Assembly: GCA_964458935.1 (NCBI GenBank)
Contig: CAYWKS010000009.1
Coordinates: forward strand, 1-64,000
Reading direction: 5' to 3'
From: CAYWKS01 sp964458935
Lineage (GTDB): Bacteria; Planctomycetota; Phycisphaerae; Phycisphaerales; Zrk34
Length of the DNA: 64,000 nt
The position numbers were made by a program, and so were the translations under genes. The first letter of the stretch is position 1, and each line of letters begins with the position of its first letter. Below, in pieces: positions 26,050-34,734 of this stretch. The notes beneath the pieces are model-generated. The model was not told where the DNA came from. It did no database searches and worked only from the letters and a program-made list of their open reading frames with translations.

Positions 26050-26751
26050 ATGACAGACATTCCCTTCGATCCGACGCATCGCACGCGTCCCGGCCGGCCG
26101 CGGGTGGATCACGCCGCGCCGGGGCCGGGCCTGCCCATGGACCCGCGGAACCCGGTGAGCATGCCCGCGCCGCCCGGGTACCAGCGGTACCGCGAGATGA
26201 CCATCGACGAGATGCTGCTGGAGAACCGCGTGATCTTCCTCGTGGGCGAGATCACCTACGCGTCGGCGACGGCGCTGATCATGCGGATGCTCTACCTGCA
26301 GAACCAGAACAAGAGCAGCGACATTCACCTGTACATCAACTCGCCCGGCGGCAGTGTCGACGACACGCTGGCGATCTACGACACCATGCGTTTCGTCGGG
26401 TGCAACGTGGCGACGTACTGCATCGGCCGGGCCATGAGCGGCGGGGCGATCGTGCTCGCCGCCGGCACCAAGGGCAAGCGGTTCATCCTGCCCCACGCCA
26501 AGGTCATGGTCCACCAGCCCTACGGCGGGATCTACGGCCAGACGTCCGACGTGCAGATCCAGGCCGAGGAGATCCTCAAGTCCAAGCGCATGCTCAACGA
26601 GCTGATGGCCGAACTGACCGGGCAGACGGTCGATCGGGTGACCGAGGACGCCGAGCGTGACAAGTACTTCGACGCGCCCCAGGCGAAGGAGTACGGCATC
26701 GTGGACGAGGTCCTGCAGACCACGCCCGAGGACCAGAGCAAGACCGGTTGA
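26050..26751 (+). CDS. clpP: ClpP-like serine protease subunit (variant active-site motif)
   Basis: 233 residues from ATG 26050. A 45-residue Pro-rich N-terminal extension precedes the ClpP fold. The catalytic triad is present: Ser130 in GRAMSGGA, His155 in MVHQP, Asp about 204 (ERDKYF). The nucleophile motif is AMSGG where standard ClpP has ASMG, so the residue after Ser is Gly, which may alter the oxyanion site. It would form the proteolytic chamber of Clp proteases with ClpX or ClpA/C. Paired with the clpP 45 nt downstream, it may make a mixed two-ring particle as in other bacteria with two ClpPs. The long N-terminus may be a propeptide. Confidence 0.92.
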   Translation: MTDIPFDPTHRTRPGRPRVDHAAPGPGLPMDPRNPVSMPAPPGYQRYREMTIDEMLLENRVIFLVGEITYASATALIMRMLYLQNQNKSSDIHLYINSPGGSVDDTLAIYDTMRFVGCNVATYCIGRAMSGGAIVLAAGTKGKRFILPHAKVMVHQPYGGIYGQTSDVQIQAEEILKSKRMLNELMAELTGQTVDRVTEDAERDKYFDAPQAKEYGIVDEVLQTTPEDQSKTG

Positions 26752-26796
26752 GGGCACGGCCCGGACGGGCCGCCGCCCCCTGTGAAGGATACGAGC

Positions 26797-27429
26797 ATGT
26801 CGAACCTGATCCCGATGGTGATCGAGAAGAGCGGCCGGGGCGAGCGTGCGTACGACATCTATTCGCGGCTGCTTCGTGACCGCGTGGTGTTCGTGAGCGG
26901 CCCGGTGACGGATGACTCGGCGAACCTGATCATCGCCCAGTTGCTTTACCTCTCGAACGAGGACGCGAAGGCGGACGTCCACTTCTACGTCAACTCGCCC
27001 GGCGGTTCGGTCTCGGCGGGGCTGGCGATCTACGACACCATGCAGTTCATCCGCCCGGACGTGGCGACGTACTGCGTGGGTGTGGCGGCAAGCATGGGCG
27101 CGTGGCTGCTGGCGGCGGGCACCGCGGGCAAGCGGTATGTCCTGCCCAACAGCCGCGTGCTGCTGCACCAGCCGCTGATCGGCGGGGTCGAGGGCACCGC
27201 CACGGACCTGGGCATTCAGGCCGAGCAGATGATCAAGACCCGCAAGCGGATGTACCAGATCCTCGCCCAGCACACCGGTCAAACCCTGGAGCAGATCGAG
27301 CGCGACTGCGACCGGGACAAGTGGCTGGACGCCGAGGAAGCGCGGACGTACGGCGTGGTCGACCAGGTGCTCGAGCGGCTGCCCGAGAGTTTCACGCCCG
27401 CGCCCCAGCCCGACGACGATGACGCGTAA
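26797..27429 (+). CDS. clpP: ATP-dependent Clp protease proteolytic subunit
   Basis: 210 residues, of normal ClpP length. AAGGA lies 10 nt before the ATG at 26797. The triad is Ser99 in the canonical GVAASMGAWLLAAG, His124 in LLHQP, and Asp in the CDRDKW segment (about 172-174). The fold motif VNSPGGSVSAGLAIYD is intact. It degrades unfolded or tagged proteins together with a Clp ATPase. It follows the first clpP by 45 nt in the same operon. The acidic tail (PQPDDDDA) is unusual. This is the canonical member of the pair. Confidence 0.96.
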   Translation: MSNLIPMVIEKSGRGERAYDIYSRLLRDRVVFVSGPVTDDSANLIIAQLLYLSNEDAKADVHFYVNSPGGSVSAGLAIYDTMQFIRPDVATYCVGVAASMGAWLLAAGTAGKRYVLPNSRVLLHQPLIGGVEGTATDLGIQAEQMIKTRKRMYQILAQHTGQTLEQIERDCDRDKWLDAEEARTYGVVDQVLERLPESFTPAPQPDDDDA

Positions 27430-27484
27430 GCGCCGCCGCCCGCGGCCGGTCGGTTGAGCGGGCGCGGGTCCGGCCCGGTGGCCG

Positions 27485-28141
27485 TCACATGCGTGGCTCC
27501 GTGCCGCGGGCGAGGCGGGCGAGGTTGCCGCGGTGCCGCGCGGTGACCAGCAGGGCCATGGCGGCGGCGACGGCGGGGAAGGGCCAGGCCTGTTGCAGGT
27601 CGGCCCCGCGGAGGATCAGCAGGAGCGTGCAGTAGGCCGGCAGGAGCAGGGCCGCGACCACGCTGGCCAGCCCGACGTACCGCAGCGTGCCGACGAAGAT
27701 GAGCCAGGTCACGAACCCGGCGAGCCCGGGGACGGCGAGCCAGGGCCAGACGCCCAGCAGCACGCCGAGCCCGGTCGCCACGCCCTTGCCGCCCCGGAAC
27801 ATGAGGTAAACCGGGAAGATGTGCCCGACGATGGCGGCGGCGGCAACGGCGAGCCAGCGTCCGGCCTGGTCGGCGGTGAGCGCCTCGGCGCCGATCCACC
27901 CGAAGGCCAATCCCGCGCCGAGTGTCGGGCCCAGTCCCTTGCCCACGTCGAGGGCGAATCCGATCAAACCCCACGTGCGACCGCAGACCCGGCCAAGGTT
28001 GGTCGCGCCGATGTTGCCGCTGCCGGCGTCGCGCAGGTCCACGCCCCGGGACTTGCCGATCAGCCAGCCGAACGGGATCGCCCCGATGAGGTAAGCGGCG
28101 ACGACACACGCGGACAGTAAGGTTGGGCTCATGTCGGGCAT
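27485..28141 (-). CDS. plsY: Glycerol-3-phosphate acyltransferase PlsY
   Basis: 218 residues, about the usual PlsY length. PlsY moves an acyl group from acyl-phosphate to glycerol-3-phosphate in the inner membrane, the first step of phospholipid synthesis in the PlsX/PlsY route. The three family motifs are visible: SGNIGATNLGR (motif 1 region), FRGGKGVATGLG (phosphate-loop type) and the IPFGWLIGK N-terminal part. There are about five hydrophobic helices. A second in-frame ATG at 28132 is a possible start and sits about 10 nt after an AATTAT hexamer. The gene converges with clpP. Confidence 0.95.
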   Translation of the reverse strand: MPDMSPTLLSACVVAAYLIGAIPFGWLIGKSRGVDLRDAGSGNIGATNLGRVCGRTWGLIGFALDVGKGLGPTLGAGLAFGWIGAEALTADQAGRWLAVAAAAIVGHIFPVYLMFRGGKGVATGLGVLLGVWPWLAVPGLAGFVTWLIFVGTLRYVGLASVVAALLLPAYCTLLLILRGADLQQAWPFPAVAAAMALLVTARHRGNLARLARGTEPRM

Positions 28142-28828
28142 GATAATTCAGTCCGGACAAGTTGCCTTCATTGCAGCCGGATCATCGCGTGGGCGACGGG
28201 TCGGTGCGCAAGGTTGTGGTGCGTGTCCGCCCCCGGCCCTCCCCCGGGGGCATGAAAGCGCAAGTTCTTTTTCTACATGTCCTTGCGCATCAAGCGGGGC
28301 ATGTCCGCCCCTGGCCGGGCGGCCAGGGCGGGTCGTCCCGGCGGGCGGCGCGATCGCTGCATCAATGTGTTATGTGGCATGTTTTGGAACTCATCATGGC
28401 TGATGGTCTGTGTGACAGTTCGGCGGGCGTCGCGCACAGCCGCGTCGCGTGGGCCGGCCGGGCCTCGGGGCCGGGGGCTTGGGGCGGGCCATTCTGTCGT
28501 CCCCTACCCTTGGGCGCCGGACCGCCCGGCGGCGCACCGGTGCGTCGCACGCGTGGTGGGCCGCGGCGCTAAGTCCGTTTCAGTCATGGTGATGCGATTT
28601 TTTCAGGACATCGGCCGATCGGCCGATCGGCCGGTCTTCGCGGTGCGCGCCGTCCGGGCGGGATCGTCCATTGTGTAAGGCAGTTTCGGTGATATTACGG
28701 ATTGTGCCGGGGTAGAGCGAGGGCGGATAATATCGCCGACGCGTCGTTGGGGATAATACGTGTATTTGCCACGGCCTGGGGCTTGTAGCTGGCCTCTTTG
28801 TGCAGCTTCATTTTATAGGGGCAGACGG
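28142..28828. other. Intergenic stretch with tandem palindromic GATCGGCC units
   Basis: No convincing gene in 687 nt; open frames are Arg/Gly/Pro-rich and overlap on both strands. At 28611-28634 GATCGGCC-type units are tandemly repeated and self-complementary. Two GATAAT hexamers (28726-28731 and 28752-28757) lie upstream of the PEP-CTERM gene and are candidate -10 elements, without a clear -35. Confidence 0.45.
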
Positions 28829-29524
28829 ATGGGTAGTTCGATGCTGCGGGCGGCTGGTGTGGCGGCGGTGATCGTCGTGTCCATGGGGCACGCCGTTCAC
28901 GCCGCCTCGGTCGTGGAATTCGACTTCGACGTGCCGTTCCTGCGGTCTGGGGACGGCCCGGATCGGCTGTCGTTGTACATGAGTTTCCTTTACGGGTCGC
29001 AGGTGACGGCGACGGACGCGACGGTGGACGTGAGCCCATCGCCGGTGTTCGACAAGTACATCTACACGGACCGCTCGACGGGTCCGGCCGGGTCTGACCT
29101 GGAGATCTCGTTCGACGACCTGCCCATTCAGCAGTTCGGCTTCATCGGGTACGTGTTCCGTGCGACGCTGGGCGCGGACTTTCGCGTGCGGGCGTACAAC
29201 AGCGACTACGACACGGGAACTTACAGCGTGTTCGGCTTTGACGTCCCGCATTCCCGGGGCGCACCGAACCCGGCGTCGCTGGTTCGGGATTTCAGCTACG
29301 AAGTGGGCGGCCCGTTTGCGACGGGTTTCGTGCCTGAGACGACGCTGCGATTTGACGAGCCGGTCGAGTTGCTGGTGATCAGCAACAGCGGGGTGCACGA
29401 CGTGGGTGTGGACAATCTGCGCGTGAAGGCGATGCCGACGCCGACGGCGGCGGGCGCGGGGCTGGCGCTGGTGGCGGGTGTGTTGGCGATGCGTCGAGGC
29501 CGGCGGAGCGGTGCGAAGGCGTGA
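28829..29524 (+). CDS. Exported protein with PEP-CTERM-like C-terminus
   Basis: 231 residues from ATG 28829. An N-terminal signal peptide (MGSSMLRAAGVAAVIVVSMG...VHA) is followed by an Asp/Phe/Gly-rich beta domain (VEFDFDVPF, YIYTDRSTGPAGSDLEISFDD, NSGVHDVGVDNLRV). The latter half resembles exported beta-sandwich proteins of planctomycetes. The C-terminus MPTPTAAGAGLALVAGVLAMRRGRR has the layout of a PEP-CTERM-type sorting signal (Pro-containing motif, hydrophobic helix, basic tail), although the motif is PTPT rather than PEP. Function is otherwise unknown. A GGGGCAGACGG stretch before the ATG may act as the ribosome binding site. Confidence 0.78.
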   Translation: MGSSMLRAAGVAAVIVVSMGHAVHAASVVEFDFDVPFLRSGDGPDRLSLYMSFLYGSQVTATDATVDVSPSPVFDKYIYTDRSTGPAGSDLEISFDDLPIQQFGFIGYVFRATLGADFRVRAYNSDYDTGTYSVFGFDVPHSRGAPNPASLVRDFSYEVGGPFATGFVPETTLRFDEPVELLVISNSGVHDVGVDNLRVKAMPTPTAAGAGLALVAGVLAMRRGRRSGAKA

Positions 29525-29587
29525 CACGGGGCGTGAGGGGATGCGATGGGCCGCGTTGAGCGGTACCATCGTGCTATCGAAAAGCTC

Positions 29588-30487
29588 ATGGACCTGTTGA
29601 CGGACCCGTCCTGGGGGTGGCTGCGCGAGGCGTACGTATCGGCGGCGGCGATGGGCGTGGTCTGCTCGCTGCTGAGCGTGCTGGTGGTGCTGAAGCGGAT
29701 GGCGTTCATCGGTCAGGGCGTGAGCCACGCGGGATTCGGGGGCCATTCACTGGCATTGTTCTTCGGGCTGGAGGCGGGTTCTGGGCCCTGGCAGGGCTGG
29801 GCGCAGCAGGCGGTGGTGGTGGCGTTCTGCGTGGGGACGGGGCTGGGGATCGGTCGGCTGGTCCGGTCGCGACGGGTGGAGGCGGACACGGCGATCGGCG
29901 TGCTGCTGGTGGCGGGGGTCGCGTCGGGCGTCCTGCTGCAGCAACTGCGGTTGGCGTTGCGTGAGGCGGCGTGGTATCGGCAACTGTTCGACGCGCCGCT
30001 GTATGCTCCGCCCTGGGAGAAGATGCTGTTCGGGTCGATGCTGACGGTCGGGCCGGAGGGGATGTGGACGGCGGTGGGGTTTGCGGCGGCGGTGATCGGA
30101 TGTTGCGTGTTGATGTACAAGGAGCTGGTGTACTTTGCGTTCGACGAGACCGCGAGCCGGGTGTCGGGCGTGCCCACGCGGTTCATGCACGACCTGGTGA
30201 TGGTGATGGTGGCATTGGTGGTGGTGGTGGGGATGAAGCTGGTGGGTTTTGTGCTGGTGAGCGCGTTGCTGGTGATCCCGGGCGCGGCGGCGATGCAGCT
30301 GAGCCGGCGTCTGGGCGTGGTGTTGGCGTGGTCGCTGGCGATCGGGACGGGGGGCACGCTGGGTGGCATGGTGATGGTGACGGTGTGGGGGGGCGGTGTG
30401 ACGCCTGGCGCGGGGATCGTGGCGGTGCTGGTGGTGCTGTTTGCGCTGTCGTGGTTGGGTCGTCGCGCGGTGGTCGGGGGTGTTTGA
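29588..30487 (+). CDS. Metal ABC transporter permease (ABC-3 family)
   Basis: 299 residues from ATG 29588 (an in-frame ATG at 29546 adds 14). It is a polytopic membrane protein with about eight helices and the ABC-3 pattern found in ZnuB, MntB and TroC. Examples are LVVLKRMAFIGQGVSHAGFGG near the N-terminus, LMYKELVYFAFDETASRVSGVP in the middle and LVSALLVIPGAAA near the end. The family imports Zn, Mn or Fe with a cluster A-I binding protein and an ATPase. Neither partner gene is next to it here, so the system is split, or the partners lie outside the window. The gene precedes sugar-nucleotide genes with only about 50 nt between them. Confidence 0.88.
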   Translation: MDLLTDPSWGWLREAYVSAAAMGVVCSLLSVLVVLKRMAFIGQGVSHAGFGGHSLALFFGLEAGSGPWQGWAQQAVVVAFCVGTGLGIGRLVRSRRVEADTAIGVLLVAGVASGVLLQQLRLALREAAWYRQLFDAPLYAPPWEKMLFGSMLTVGPEGMWTAVGFAAAVIGCCVLMYKELVYFAFDETASRVSGVPTRFMHDLVMVMVALVVVVGMKLVGFVLVSALLVIPGAAAMQLSRRLGVVLAWSLAIGTGGTLGGMVMVTVWGGGVTPGAGIVAVLVVLFALSWLGRRAVVGGV

Positions 30488-30541
30488 CGTCGGCGTCGGG
30501 GGGCGGTCCAATGCGGGGTTGATCGTGCAGGGAACGAGCGT

Positions 30542-31534
30542 ATGACGTTGACGACACTGATCACGGGCGCGGCGGGTTTCATCGGGTCGACGCTGAGCGA
30601 GCGATTGATCGCGGGGGGCCGCCGCGTGGTGGGCGTGGACAACTTCTGCGACTTTTATGCGCGGTCGCGGAAGGAGGCGAACGTCTCGGGGTTGCGGGAG
30701 TCGTCGGGTTTCGAGCTGGTCGAGGCGGACATCCGCGATCGGTCGGCGATGCTGGGATTGTTCGCCGCGCACCGGCCGGACGAGGTGGTGCACATCGCGG
30801 CGATGGCGGGCGTTCGGCCGAGCATCGAGCAGCCGGCGTACTACACCGCGGTCAACCTGGACGGGACGGTGAACCTGCTGGACGCGGCGGCGTCGCACGG
30901 GGCGAGCAAGTTCCTTTTCGCTTCGAGTTCGAGCGTGTACGGCAACAACCGCAAGGTGCCGTTCGCCGAGTCCGACCGCGTGGATTTCCCGATCAGCCCG
31001 TACGCGGCGACGAAGCGAGCGGGGGAGCTGCTGTGTCACACTTACTGGCGGCTGCATGGGCTGCCGATCTTCTGCCTGCGTTTTTTCACGGTGTTCGGCC
31101 CGCGTCAGCGTCCGGACCTGGCGATCAGCAAGTTCCTGAGGCTGATGCACGCGGGCGAGCCGCTGCCGTTCTTCGGGGACGGTTCGACCAGCCGCGACTA
31201 CACGTACATCGACGACATTGTGGACGGTGTGGAGGCGGCGCTGGCGCGTTGCGACCGGTTCGACATTTTCAATCTGGGTGGCAGCGCGCCGGTGACGTTG
31301 AGCGAGTTGGTGGCGACGATCGAGGGCGTGACGGGGCATTCGGCGGAGTTGGATCGGCGTCCGATGCAGCCGGGCGACGTGGACCGGACGTATGCGGACC
31401 TGAGCCACAGCGGTTCGGAGCTGGGATACGCGCCGCGGGTTTCGCTGGCGGAGGGGATCGCGCGTCAATGGGCGTGGATGCAGGCGGAGGTATCGGGCGC
31501 GGGCGAGGCGGCGTCGGGGGGGCGTCAAGCGTAG
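30542..31534 (+). CDS. NAD-dependent sugar-nucleotide epimerase (UDP-glucuronate 4-epimerase type)
   Basis: 330 residues. Extended SDR fold: N-terminal GAAGFIGS nucleotide loop, SSSSVYG with the catalytic Ser/Thr region, and YAATK as the YxxxK active site. Substrate-binding elements are RFFTVFGPRQRPDLAI, GDGSTSRDYTYIDDIVDG and PMQPGDVDRTYAD. The last two are very like those of UDP-glucuronate 4-epimerases. Its direct neighbour downstream makes UDP-glucuronate, so the likely role is conversion of UDP-glucuronate to UDP-galacturonate for an acidic exopolysaccharide or glycan. The exact sugar is inferred from context. Confidence 0.92.
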   Translation: MTLTTLITGAAGFIGSTLSERLIAGGRRVVGVDNFCDFYARSRKEANVSGLRESSGFELVEADIRDRSAMLGLFAAHRPDEVVHIAAMAGVRPSIEQPAYYTAVNLDGTVNLLDAAASHGASKFLFASSSSVYGNNRKVPFAESDRVDFPISPYAATKRAGELLCHTYWRLHGLPIFCLRFFTVFGPRQRPDLAISKFLRLMHAGEPLPFFGDGSTSRDYTYIDDIVDGVEAALARCDRFDIFNLGGSAPVTLSELVATIEGVTGHSAELDRRPMQPGDVDRTYADLSHSGSELGYAPRVSLAEGIARQWAWMQAEVSGAGEAASGGRQA

Positions 31535-31630
31535 GGACGGGGGGGCCGATATACTCGGTATGAACGGGCGAACGCGAGGGCGGTGGGTGCCGCTGCGCCC
31601 GTGTCAGGCATGGACCAGGAGTGACGACCG

Positions 31631-33025
31631 ATGCGGATCAGCATGGTGGGGACGGGCTACGTGGGCCTGGTGACGGGCACGTGCCTGGCGAACACGGGCA
31701 ATGACGTGACGTGCCTGGACATCGACGCGGGGAAGATCGACAAGCTCAACGCGGGGGTGAGCCCGATCTACGAGCCGGGTCTGGACCAGTTGATCGCGCG
31801 GAACGCGCATGCGGGCCGGCTGCACTTCACGACGGATCGCCGGTCGGCGTACGGTTCGGCGGAGGCGATCTTCATCTGCGTGGGGACGCCGCCGGACGAG
31901 ACGGGCCACGCCGACCTGCGGTTCATCTTCGACGTGGCGCGGGACATCGGCGAAGCGCTGGAAGCGGCGGCCGGGCCGTGCGGCGGCGACGACGCGGACG
32001 GCGACGAGCCGAAGATCATCATCATCAAGTCGACGGTGCCGGTGGGGACGAACGCGCGGGTGGCGCGGGAGATCGCCCGGCACACGTCCAAGCCGTTCCA
32101 CATGGCCTCGAACCCCGAGTTCATGAAGGAAGGCGACGCGATCCACGACTTTGCGCACCCGGACCGGGTGGTGCTGGGCGTGGCGGACAAGGCGACGGGG
32201 AACAAGCTGCGCGACCTGTATGAGCCATTCGTACGGCAGGGCAACCCGATCTTCCTGATGGACATCCCGTCGGCGGAGATGGTCAAGTACGCGTCGAACA
32301 CGATGCTGGCGACGAAGATCTCGTTCATCAACGAGATCGCGAACCTGTGCGAGGCGTACGGGGCGGACATCGACGAGGTGCGTCGTGGGATGTGCGCCGA
32401 CGGGCGGATCGGCCGGGCTTTCCTGTACCCGGGGCTGGGTTACGGCGGGTCGTGCTTCCCGAAGGACGTGAAGGCGTGCATCAGCATGGGCGAGCGAGCC
32501 GCGGCGCAGGCCAGCCTGCTCACCGCGGTTCACCAGGTCAACCAGGCGCAGCGTTTCGTGTTCATCAAGAAGATCCTGGACCACTTCGGCGGTGAGGTGC
32601 GGGACCGGCGTTTCGCGTTCTGGGGCGTGGCGTTCAAGCCCGGGACCGACGACATCCGGGAGGCTCCGGCGATCACGCTGATGCGTCACCTGCTGGAGCA
32701 CGGTGCGGAGGTGACGGCGTACGACGAGGTGGCCGCGGACAACTGCCGCGCGGTCTTCGGCGACCAGGTCACGCTGGCGGCGGACATGATGTCGGCGCTC
32801 GACCGGGCCGAGGCGCTGGTGATCTGCACCAACTGGGGCGAGTTTCTTCATCCGGACTTCGACGAGATGCGGCGGCGGATGGCGGGCCCGGTGATCTTCG
32901 ACGGCCGGAACCTCTACCGCCCCGACCAGATGGTCGAGCAGGGTTTCGTGTACTACTCTGTGGGCCGCAGGGCTGTGGGGTCGGCCGCGAGCGTTGGCAG
33001 TTCGGCCGGTCCGGACGCGTCTTAG
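31631..33025 (+). CDS. ugd: UDP-glucose 6-dehydrogenase
   Basis: 464 residues, normal length. It oxidises UDP-glucose twice to UDP-glucuronate with NAD. N-terminal nucleotide loop GTGYVGLVTG; STVPVGTNARV; NPEFMKEGDAIHD; catalytic Cys275 in GLGYGGSCFPKD; C-terminal domain with FKPGTDDIREAPA. All key residues are intact. There is no SD at perfect spacing, though GGAGTGACGACCG precedes the ATG. It lies 97 nt after the epimerase in the same direction, giving a two-step route to an epimerised uronic acid nucleotide. Confidence 0.96.
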   Translation: MRISMVGTGYVGLVTGTCLANTGNDVTCLDIDAGKIDKLNAGVSPIYEPGLDQLIARNAHAGRLHFTTDRRSAYGSAEAIFICVGTPPDETGHADLRFIFDVARDIGEALEAAAGPCGGDDADGDEPKIIIIKSTVPVGTNARVAREIARHTSKPFHMASNPEFMKEGDAIHDFAHPDRVVLGVADKATGNKLRDLYEPFVRQGNPIFLMDIPSAEMVKYASNTMLATKISFINEIANLCEAYGADIDEVRRGMCADGRIGRAFLYPGLGYGGSCFPKDVKACISMGERAAAQASLLTAVHQVNQAQRFVFIKKILDHFGGEVRDRRFAFWGVAFKPGTDDIREAPAITLMRHLLEHGAEVTAYDEVAADNCRAVFGDQVTLAADMMSALDRAEALVICTNWGEFLHPDFDEMRRRMAGPVIFDGRNLYRPDQMVEQGFVYYSVGRRAVGSAASVGSSAGPDAS

Positions 33026-33074
33026 TGGCCGGTATGATCATTTCCGCAACCGCCGAAACCGAGGCCACGAGGAC

Positions 33075-34028
33075 ATGACCGGCGTGACCGAGCAGACGAT
33101 GGAGACCGAGCCCGCCGCCGCGTCGCCGGCAGCGAAGACCGGCGTGGCGGGGCGGCTGGACGGGTGGCTGGCGGCGCACCCGTGGCATCCGCGCGTGGTG
33201 CCCGAGTTCGCCTACCTGCTGCTGATGTCGGTGACGATCTTCGCCCGCGACCACCTCGCGGGCTGGATGCTCATCCCGCTGTACGTGGTGCAGTGTGGGG
33301 TGACGGCGTGGCTGCTGTGGAAGTGGCGCGGGCGCCTTCCGGAGTTGAACTGGCGTTTTCACTGGTCGGCGTTGCCGGTCGGGCTGGGCGTGTGCGCCGC
33401 CTGGGTCGCGCTGGGGCTGGGCACGATCCACCTGTTTCCCTCGATGGGCCCGACCGAGGCGCAACGCGCCGGCGAGGAGCCGGTGGGCTTCGCCGCGTAC
33501 TTCCCCGAGGACGCGTACGGGGCGGCGGCGCCGGTGTTGACGTGGGTGGCGCTGGGGCTGCGGCTGCTGGGCATGTCGCTGGTCGTGCCGATGTTCGAGG
33601 AGCTATTCAACCGGTCGCTGCTGCTGCGTTCGCTGTCGCATCCGCGGCTGACGGCGATCGGGGTGGTGAACCTGGTGCACGACATGCCGCTGATCGACGA
33701 GGTGTTCGGGGACACGGACCTGGCCCGCCGCGCGGGCAAGCATCACCGCGTGTTCGGCGATCGGTTCGAGGCGGTGCCGCTGGGCAAGCTGACGGTGTTC
33801 GGTGTGCTGGCGTCGACGCTGGTGTTCATGGTGGTGCATGCGCCGGCCGACTACGCGGGGGCCTTCGTCTGCGGGGTGGTGTACTGCCTGCTGGTGGGCT
33901 ACACGAACAACAGCCGGCGTCGGCTGGGGCTGGGGCCGGTGATCTGGGCGCACGCGATCACCAACGCGGCGTTGTGGGCCTGGGTGGTTTACGTGGACGA
34001 GCCGTGGGGCTGGCATTTCATGTCGTGA
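33075..34028 (+). CDS. CAAX protease-related membrane protein (CPBP family, PEP-CTERM-associated type)
   Basis: 317 residues from ATG 33075. It has about eight hydrophobic helices. CPBP motifs are MFEELFNRSLLLR (EExxxR), the FMVVHAPADY histidine and WAHAITNAALW (HxxxN). The layout and the WGW-type C-terminus resemble the CAAX protease-related proteins often found in genomes with exosortase/PEP-CTERM systems, which fits the PEP-CTERM proteins in this window. That link is an inference; it could be an ordinary CPBP protease. A central insert (about 165-195, LVHDMPLIDEVFGDTDLARR region) is not standard. It follows ugd by about 50 nt and may share its transcript. Confidence 0.82.
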   Translation: MTGVTEQTMETEPAAASPAAKTGVAGRLDGWLAAHPWHPRVVPEFAYLLLMSVTIFARDHLAGWMLIPLYVVQCGVTAWLLWKWRGRLPELNWRFHWSALPVGLGVCAAWVALGLGTIHLFPSMGPTEAQRAGEEPVGFAAYFPEDAYGAAAPVLTWVALGLRLLGMSLVVPMFEELFNRSLLLRSLSHPRLTAIGVVNLVHDMPLIDEVFGDTDLARRAGKHHRVFGDRFEAVPLGKLTVFGVLASTLVFMVVHAPADYAGAFVCGVVYCLLVGYTNNSRRRLGLGPVIWAHAITNAALWAWVVYVDEPWGWHFMS

Positions 34029-34091
34029 GGCGGTGGGGCCGCGTGGGCCGGGCCGGGCCGCGCTGCGCTGGCAAGGTCATTGCGACGCGAC

Positions 34092-34553
34092 TCACCCGCG
34101 GTCGAAGTGGGTGGGCGTGATCATGCTCACCGTGCCGCCGCGGTCGAACGAGTTGGTCTGCCCCAGCCGATCGAACGTTTCGGGGGTCGGCTCGTGGAGC
34201 GGCGCGGCGGAGGGGGCGACGACCAGGTTCAGGCTTTGGGTCGGCTCGGCGGGGCTGAAGTGTACGATGACGCGGCGTGTGTCCTGGCGCAGGGTGCAGA
34301 TGAACGCCTCACCCGCCGTGCGGGTCGAGACGCTCAGCGGCAGCGGGGCGGTCCGACGGGGGTGCCGCGCGTCGGCGACCGCCGGGGTGATCGCGACGGC
34401 CTCGGCGTCGGCCTCGGCGAAGGCGGCGGCGTCTACCTTGGGGCGTGTGTCCGCCGGGGCACTGTCGGCCGCATGGGCGCCGCCGGCGAACCCGGTCGTC
34501 GAAGCGCAAGATACGATCAGAATCATCAACCGGTTACGGCATGGTTGAATCAC
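34092..34553 (-). CDS. Small exported hypothetical protein
   Basis: 153 residues from a GTG at 34553. An N-terminal signal-like segment (RLMILIVSCASTTGFAGG, probable cut after AHA) is followed by an Ala/Pro/Asp-rich linker (DSAPADTRPKVDAAAFAEADAEA). A 70-residue domain then runs from about TAGEAFICTLRQD through VIVHFSPAEPTQSLNLVV to the end. I do not recognise a family. An ATG at 34526 is an alternative start but would shorten the signal peptide. The gene lies between the CPBP protein (convergent) and the MscS channel gene. Confidence 0.62.
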   Translation of the reverse strand: MIQPCRNRLMILIVSCASTTGFAGGAHAADSAPADTRPKVDAAAFAEADAEAVAITPAVADARHPRRTAPLPLSVSTRTAGEAFICTLRQDTRRVIVHFSPAEPTQSLNLVVAPSAAPLHEPTPETFDRLGQTNSFDRGGTVSMITPTHFDRG

Positions 34554-34734
34554 GGTGCTCGCCTCCCTGACGCGTCTCGTTGGGGTCCTAAGCCACGGGC
34601 CCCTCTCTCCACACCACGTCCAGGAGGATCGTCGGGCGTTGCGGTCACGCCCTCGGATGCTGTGTCTAATGGATACCACAGGCCGGGCCGATGTCAAGTT
34701 AAGACGCGTTGAGTTCAGTCTTAGTATCGAGTTG

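Noticed and set aside
28162..28678. Overlapping small open frames
   Set aside because: Arg/Gly/Pro-rich, mutually overlapping, no ribosome binding site, no family resemblance.
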